Source: Flavobacteriaceae bacterium (GTDB taxonomy: Bacteria > Bacteroidota > Bacteroidia > Flavobacteriales > Flavobacteriaceae). Taken from it: a stretch of 18,600 bases of DNA. Below the pieces are notes generated by a model. The model was given only the letters and a program-made list of their open reading frames with translations. It did no database searches and was not told the origin of the DNA. The stretch is taken from contig DAOUPU010000030.1 in NCBI GenBank assembly GCA_030625995.1, forward strand, positions 1 to 18,600. The letters run 5' to 3'. A program made the translations under genes and the position numbers. Positions 15,460-18,600 of the stretch are shown here, piece by piece. Positions within the stretch are counted from its first letter, which is position 1, and the number at the start of each line of letters is the position of its first letter.

Positions 15460-16470
15460 ATGAGTACACCTTCAATTATTATATCTGCATCACCTCATGT
15501 ACATTCGGATAGAACGTCAAAAAAAATAATGTATGATGTAGTTATTGCATTAATTCCAGCATTTTTAGTTTCATTGTATGTCTTTGGAATAGGAGCCTTA
15601 GTCGTTACATCTGTTGCTGTAATTTCTTGCTTGTTATTTGAGTACCTCATTCAAAAATATTTATTGAAAACAGCGGTAACTATTGCTGATGGTTCCGCCT
15701 TAATAACTGGTATCCTATTAGCGTTTAACTTACCTACTTCTCTGCCAATTTGGATGATAATTGTTGGAAGTTTGGTGGCTATAGGTATTGCAAAATTGTC
15801 TTTTGGAGGACTAGGGTTTAACATATTTAATCCTGCCCTGGTTGGGCGAGTATTTTTGTTAATTTCATTTCCTGTGCAAATGACAATGTGGCCTAATCCT
15901 CTTGACAATCAAAGAACTGCTTATGACGCAGTTACAGGAGCTACTCCTTTAGGAATTATTAAAGAGGGCTTGATGTTTGGAGAAACAATGACCGAGATAA
16001 GCACTAAAATACCCTCAGTTTTAGATATGTTTTTAGGTCTAACAGGCGGTTCCTTAGGTGAAATGTCCGCCCTTGCCTTAATTATTGGTGGCTTGTTTTT
16101 AATTATAAGAAAAGTTATTTCGTGGCATATCCCTCTTGTAATGATTATTACAATAGCTCTGATTACAGGTATTTTTTGGAGGTTAGACCCACAGCAATAT
16201 GCTAATCCGTTAATTCATGTTCTATCAGGCGGTGCAATTTTGGGTGCATTTTTTATGGCAACTGATCTGGTAACAAGTCCAATGACAAAAAAAGGGATGG
16301 TAATTTTTGCAATAGGCATTGGGTTATTAACGGTTGTTATTAGGTTGTTTGGTGCCTATCCTGAAGGTGTTTCATTCGCAATTATAATAATGAATGCTTT
16401 TGTGCCATTGATCAATAAATATTTTAAACCTCGCAGATTTGGTGATAAAATTAGATCTAAAATAATGTAG
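15460..16470 (+). CDS. rnfD: Rnf complex subunit D, membrane flavoprotein
   Basis: 336 residues, polytopic, homologous to NqrB. The start SIIISASPHVHSDRTSKKIM is a clear RnfD N-terminus. The covalent FMN site is TGAT (159-162), with T162 expected to carry the phosphoester-linked flavin. The GGLGFNIFNPALVGR stretch (116-130) and MATDLVTSPMT are also conserved. It is a core part of the ion-translocating membrane module. Only two bases separate it from rnfC and two from rnfG, as expected for a single transcript. Confidence 0.96.
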   Translation: MSTPSIIISASPHVHSDRTSKKIMYDVVIALIPAFLVSLYVFGIGALVVTSVAVISCLLFEYLIQKYLLKTAVTIADGSALITGILLAFNLPTSLPIWMIIVGSLVAIGIAKLSFGGLGFNIFNPALVGRVFLLISFPVQMTMWPNPLDNQRTAYDAVTGATPLGIIKEGLMFGETMTEISTKIPSVLDMFLGLTGGSLGEMSALALIIGGLFLIIRKVISWHIPLVMIITIALITGIFWRLDPQQYANPLIHVLSGGAILGAFFMATDLVTSPMTKKGMVIFAIGIGLLTVVIRLFGAYPEGVSFAIIIMNAFVPLINKYFKPRRFGDKIRSKIM

Positions 16471-16472
16471 CT

Positions 16473-17069
16473 ATGCGTAAAAAGAAATCAACATTTATAA
16501 ATATGATGGTATCACTTCTTGTGATCACATTGATCTCTGGGTTTGCATTAGGTTTTGTGAACGATCTGACGGTTGGTCCAATAGCCAAGGGTAAATTAGA
16601 ACGCAAAATAAATGCCTTGAAATTAGTATTGCCAAAATTCGATAATAATCCGGTTAAAGAATTAAAATTAGTAAGATCAGAACAAGCTAAAGACAGTATT
16701 GAAATATATCCTGCTTTTTTTAAGAGTGAATTTGTTGGAGTGGCTATTGTAGGTTCTTCAGAAAAAGGCTTTAGTGGTTTGATAAAAATTATGGCAGGTT
16801 TTGATCCAAATGGAAATATAAAAAATATTGTAGTGCTAGATCAAAAAGAAACACCCGGATTAGGCACAAAAATAAAAGGTGCAAAATTTATTCAACAGTA
16901 CAAAAATAAAAACCCTACTTCATTTAATTTGAAAGTGACGAAAGATGGAGGGGAAATAGATGCCTTGACAGGTGCAACCATTAGCTCAAGAGCATTCAGT
17001 GAAGCCGTTCAATTGGCGCATGATGAGTTTATAACAAATATTGATTCCATTAAAGAATCTGAAAATTAA
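16473..17069 (+). CDS. rnfG: Rnf complex subunit G, covalent FMN subunit
   Basis: 198 residues with one N-terminal membrane helix (about 10-30) and an outward-facing FMN-binding domain, homologous to NqrC. TPGLGTKI (127-134) and DALTGATISSRA (163-174) are the family motifs. T169 of the TGAT sequence is the expected flavin attachment site, normally modified by an ApbE flavin transferase, which is not encoded in this window. Start ATG at 16473, two bases after rnfD. Confidence 0.95.
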   Translation: MRKKKSTFINMMVSLLVITLISGFALGFVNDLTVGPIAKGKLERKINALKLVLPKFDNNPVKELKLVRSEQAKDSIEIYPAFFKSEFVGVAIVGSSEKGFSGLIKIMAGFDPNGNIKNIVVLDQKETPGLGTKIKGAKFIQQYKNKNPTSFNLKVTKDGGEIDALTGATISSRAFSEAVQLAHDEFITNIDSIKESEN

Positions 17070-17073
17070 AATT

Positions 17074-17676
17074 ATGAGGGATACTATTGATCAAAAACAA
17101 AATTTCATAAAAGGGATCGTGAAGGAAAATCCGGTTTTTGTTATGCTATTGGGAATGTGTCCAACTTTAGGCGTCACATCTTCCGCATTCAATGGATTGG
17201 GAATGGGTATTGCCACATTATTTGTGCTGTTAATGTCAAACATTGTAGTTTCTTTAGTGAAATCACAAATTCCAAGTAAGGTTCGTATTCCTGCATTTAT
17301 TATAATAATAGCATCCTTTGTAACAGTTGTTGAGATGATATTGGAAGCCTTCCTTCCATTTTTATATGAGCAGTTAGGAATTTTTATTCCTCTAATTGTA
17401 GTGAACTGTTTAATATTAGGAAGGGCGGAAGCATTTGCTTCAAAAAGAAATTTGATTTCTTCTGTTATAGATGCATTGGGAATGGGATTAGGATTTGTTT
17501 TGGCCTTAACTGTACTTGGTGCAACTCGTGAAATATTGGGTAATGGAAGTATTTTTGAAATGAAGTTTGTTTCGGAAGACGCAAACACTTTTATCCTTTT
17601 TATATTACCTCCGGGAGCCTTTATTGCACTGGCTTATTTAACAGTATTATTCAATAAAATTGCAATTAAAACTTAA
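17074..17676 (+). CDS. rnfE: Rnf complex subunit E, membrane subunit
   Basis: 200 residues from the ATG at 17074, four bases after the rnfG stop. An upstream in-frame TTG at 17041, inside rnfG, would add 11 residues that do not fit the family. Six membrane helices are expected. Conserved cysteines C29 (GMCPTLGVT) and C112 (VNCLILGRAEAFAS) match those that, together with the RnfA pair, hold an intramembrane [2Fe-2S] cluster in Rnf and Nqr structures. It is homologous to NqrD and pairs with RnfA as an inverted-topology partner. Confidence 0.95.
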   Translation: MRDTIDQKQNFIKGIVKENPVFVMLLGMCPTLGVTSSAFNGLGMGIATLFVLLMSNIVVSLVKSQIPSKVRIPAFIIIIASFVTVVEMILEAFLPFLYEQLGIFIPLIVVNCLILGRAEAFASKRNLISSVIDALGMGLGFVLALTVLGATREILGNGSIFEMKFVSEDANTFILFILPPGAFIALAYLTVLFNKIAIKT

Positions 17677-17679
17677 ACT

Positions 17680-17742
17680 ATGAAAACAAAAATATCAAAC
17701 ATAGAACGAACAGGTTTTCATCTTTTAACTCTTAACTATTAA
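17680..17742 (+). CDS. Possible 20-codon ORF in the rnfE-rnfA gap (doubtful)
   Basis: An ATG three bases after the rnfE stop opens a 20-codon frame, MKTKISNIERTGFHLLTLNY, ending in TAA at 17740-17742. It lies in the only sizeable gap of an otherwise tightly packed operon. Its last seven codons are made of the heptamer repeat described separately. It could be a chance frame created by a small insertion. I recognise no homologue. Confidence 0.12.
   Translation: MKTKISNIERTGFHLLTLNY
17722..17742 (+). repeat. Short heptamer run CTTTTAA-CTCTTAA-CTATTAA
   Basis: Three consecutive 7-base units of the form CTnTTAA lie between rnfE and rnfA, ending 10 bases before the rnfA ATG. The unit CTCTTAA also closes the long tract at 4269-4275, which ties this short run to the same repeat class. 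Confidence 0.6.
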
Positions 17743-17752
17743 TCTCTATCCA

Positions 17753-18328
17753 ATGGAATATATTGTCATATTAATAGCGGCGGTTTTTGTAAACAATATT
17801 GTTTTATCACAATTTTTAGGAATATGTCCATTTCTGGGAGTTTCTAATAAGGTGTCGACTTCTGTAGGTATGTCCGGGGCGGTGTTGTTTGTGATGACAA
17901 TAGCTACAATGACAACCTATTTACTGTATCAATATATTCTTGTTCCAGCAGGTTTGGATTATTTAAGAACAATTACTTTTATTTTGGTAATTGCTGCTCT
18001 GGTGCAAATGGTTGAAATTATTTTAAAGAAAGTAAGTCCGCCTTTATACCAGGCACTAGGTGTATTTTTACCATTGATAACCACAAACTGTGCTGTTTTA
18101 GGTGTTGCAATATTGGCCTTGGGATTAGAAAATGTCAGCCTGTTAAAATCGGTGATTTTTGCAGTTGCAAACTCAATCGGTTTTGCATTGGCATTGATAG
18201 TTTTTGCTAGTATTCGTGAGCAATTAGAACTCGCAAATATTCCTGAAAAAATGAAAGGTGTCCCAATCAATTTGTTGGTAGCCGGGCTTTTATCACTCGC
18301 TTTTTTAGGTTTTACCGGTTTAGTTTAA
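17753..18328 (+). CDS. rnfA: Rnf complex subunit A, membrane subunit
   Basis: 191 residues, six membrane helices, homologous to NqrE. The start EYIVILIAAVFVNNIVLSQF is a canonical RnfA N-terminus. C25 (GICPFLGVS) and C113 (TTNCAVLG) are the cluster-ligating cysteines expected to pair with those of RnfE. This completes the set B-C-D-G-E-A, so the complex is intact. Unlike the other junctions, 76 bases separate it from rnfE, holding the heptamer run. It is the last gene in the window; its stop overlaps a short inverted repeat that may end the transcript. Confidence 0.96.
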   Translation: MEYIVILIAAVFVNNIVLSQFLGICPFLGVSNKVSTSVGMSGAVLFVMTIATMTTYLLYQYILVPAGLDYLRTITFILVIAALVQMVEIILKKVSPPLYQALGVFLPLITTNCAVLGVAILALGLENVSLLKSVIFAVANSIGFALALIVFASIREQLELANIPEKMKGVPINLLVAGLLSLAFLGFTGLV

Positions 18329-18354
18329 GAGGTCTTGTCCTCTTGAAATTTCAA
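18324..18354 (+). terminator. Inverted repeats at the end of the rnf operon
   Basis: AAGAGG and CCTCTT (18327-18332 / 18339-18344) form a 6-bp stem with a 6-base loop, extendable through a G-T pair and two A-T pairs that include the rnfA stop codon. An overlapping 12-bp palindrome, TTGAAATTTCAA (18343-18354), could form an alternative structure. No T run follows, so an intrinsic terminator is possible but not certain. Confidence 0.35.
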
Positions 18355-18374
18355 AACTTGAGTTCGATAAATAT

Positions 18375-18440
18375 TTCCGATTAGAGTTGACCGGTATTAA
18401 TAATTCTCAGTATTTTTTTATTATCGCAAATCACGCAGAT
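18375..18440 (+). repeat. Interspersed repeat, copy B
   Basis: This copy holds TTCCGATTAG, then CGGTATTAATAATTCT (18392-18407; 15/16 identical to copy A) and ends with CGCAAATCACGCAGAT (18425-18440). Relative to copy A it has a 2-base deletion near the start and a 1-base insertion before the CGC block. It is not followed by a heptamer tract but by 33 bases leading to copy C. Confidence 0.72.
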
Positions 18441-18473
18441 ATTAAAGATATTTATTTAAACACCTAATGAACA

Positions 18474-18530
18474 TCCCTGATTATAACTGACCAATTCTTG
18501 TTACTTCCGTTTCACGCTGATACCGCAGAT
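18474..18530 (+). repeat. Interspersed repeat, copy C
   Basis: This copy begins TCCCTGATTA, identical to 3985-3994 in copy A. It continues TGACCAATTCT and ends with CGCTGATACCGCAGAT (18515-18530). Against copy B it lacks the nine bases GGTATTAAT between TGACC and AATTCT, which explains its shorter block spacing (41 bases against 50 in copy A). As with copy A, a heptamer-phased pyrimidine tract follows it. Confidence 0.65.
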
Positions 18531-18541
18531 GCATTTGAATT

Positions 18542-18600
18542 CTTACTTCTTGTTTCTTTTTTCTTTTTTCTTTTTTCTTGTTTCTTGTTTCTTTTTTCTT
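18542..18600 (+). repeat. Pyrimidine heptamer tandem repeat (CTTTTTT / CTTGTTT), running off the window
   Basis: A C occurs exactly every seven bases at 18542, 18549, 18556, 18563, 18570, 18577, 18584, 18591 and 18598. The units are CTTACTT, CTTGTTT, CTTTTTT three times, CTTGTTT twice, CTTTTTT, and a partial unit at the edge. The phase is kept for eight full units without an indel, so the array is a true period-7 tandem repeat and not just T-rich DNA. Confidence 0.85.

Noticed and set aside
17091..17588. A 165-codon - strand frame opposite rnfE
   Set aside because: It lies entirely within the well-supported rnfE gene on the other strand and its translation shows no recognisable motif; it is a mirror frame.

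Overview
The window is about one third G+C and looks like a chromosomal stretch from a member of the Bacteroidota. The evidence is a DNA polymerase III alpha subunit with a proofreading exonuclease fused to its N-terminus, an Rnf operon headed by an RseC-like gene, starts without clear Shine-Dalgarno sequences, and occasional TAnnTTTG-type -7 promoter motifs. I cannot assign a family or genus.

Layout. (1) Positions 1-3978, + strand: the 3' end of a cyanophycin synthetase gene, an NhaC-type Na+/H+ antiporter, the ribosome-assembly GTPase Era, and an NADP-dependent medium-chain reductase of the CurA / leukotriene B4 dehydrogenase type. (2) Positions 3979-4283: a gene-free gap between convergent genes, filled with repeats. 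(3) Positions 4284-12541, - strand. Read in the direction of transcription, this block is dnaE, mpl, then a tight three-gene operon: a DUF1858-DUF2249-DUF2249 protein, a haem-copper-oxidase-subunit-I-like membrane protein and a MIP18/DUF59 protein. (4) Positions 12542-12793: an AT-rich divergent promoter region with a 19-bp perfect palindrome. (5) Positions 12794-18328, + strand: rseC-rnfB-rnfC-rnfD-rnfG-rnfE-rnfA, a complete Rnf ferredoxin:NAD+ oxidoreductase operon. (6) Positions 18329-18600: repeat-filled 3' flank of that operon.

How the genes fit together. Rnf couples electron flow between ferredoxin and NAD(H) to Na+ or H+ transport. The NhaC antiporter would use or balance the same ion gradient. 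The DUF2249 / oxidase-like / MIP18 trio suggests a redox, nitric oxide or metal-cofactor role, but its function is not established.

The least explained part is the non-coding DNA. Three copies of a ~60-70 bp interspersed repeat occur, one at 3984-4050 and two at 18375-18530. Two of them are followed by pyrimidine tracts in which a C recurs every 7 bases: CTCTTTT-like units at 4196-4275 and CTTTTTT/CTTGTTT units at 18542-18600. A third, short heptamer run (CTTTTAA-CTCTTAA-CTATTAA) lies inside the rnf operon between rnfE and rnfA.
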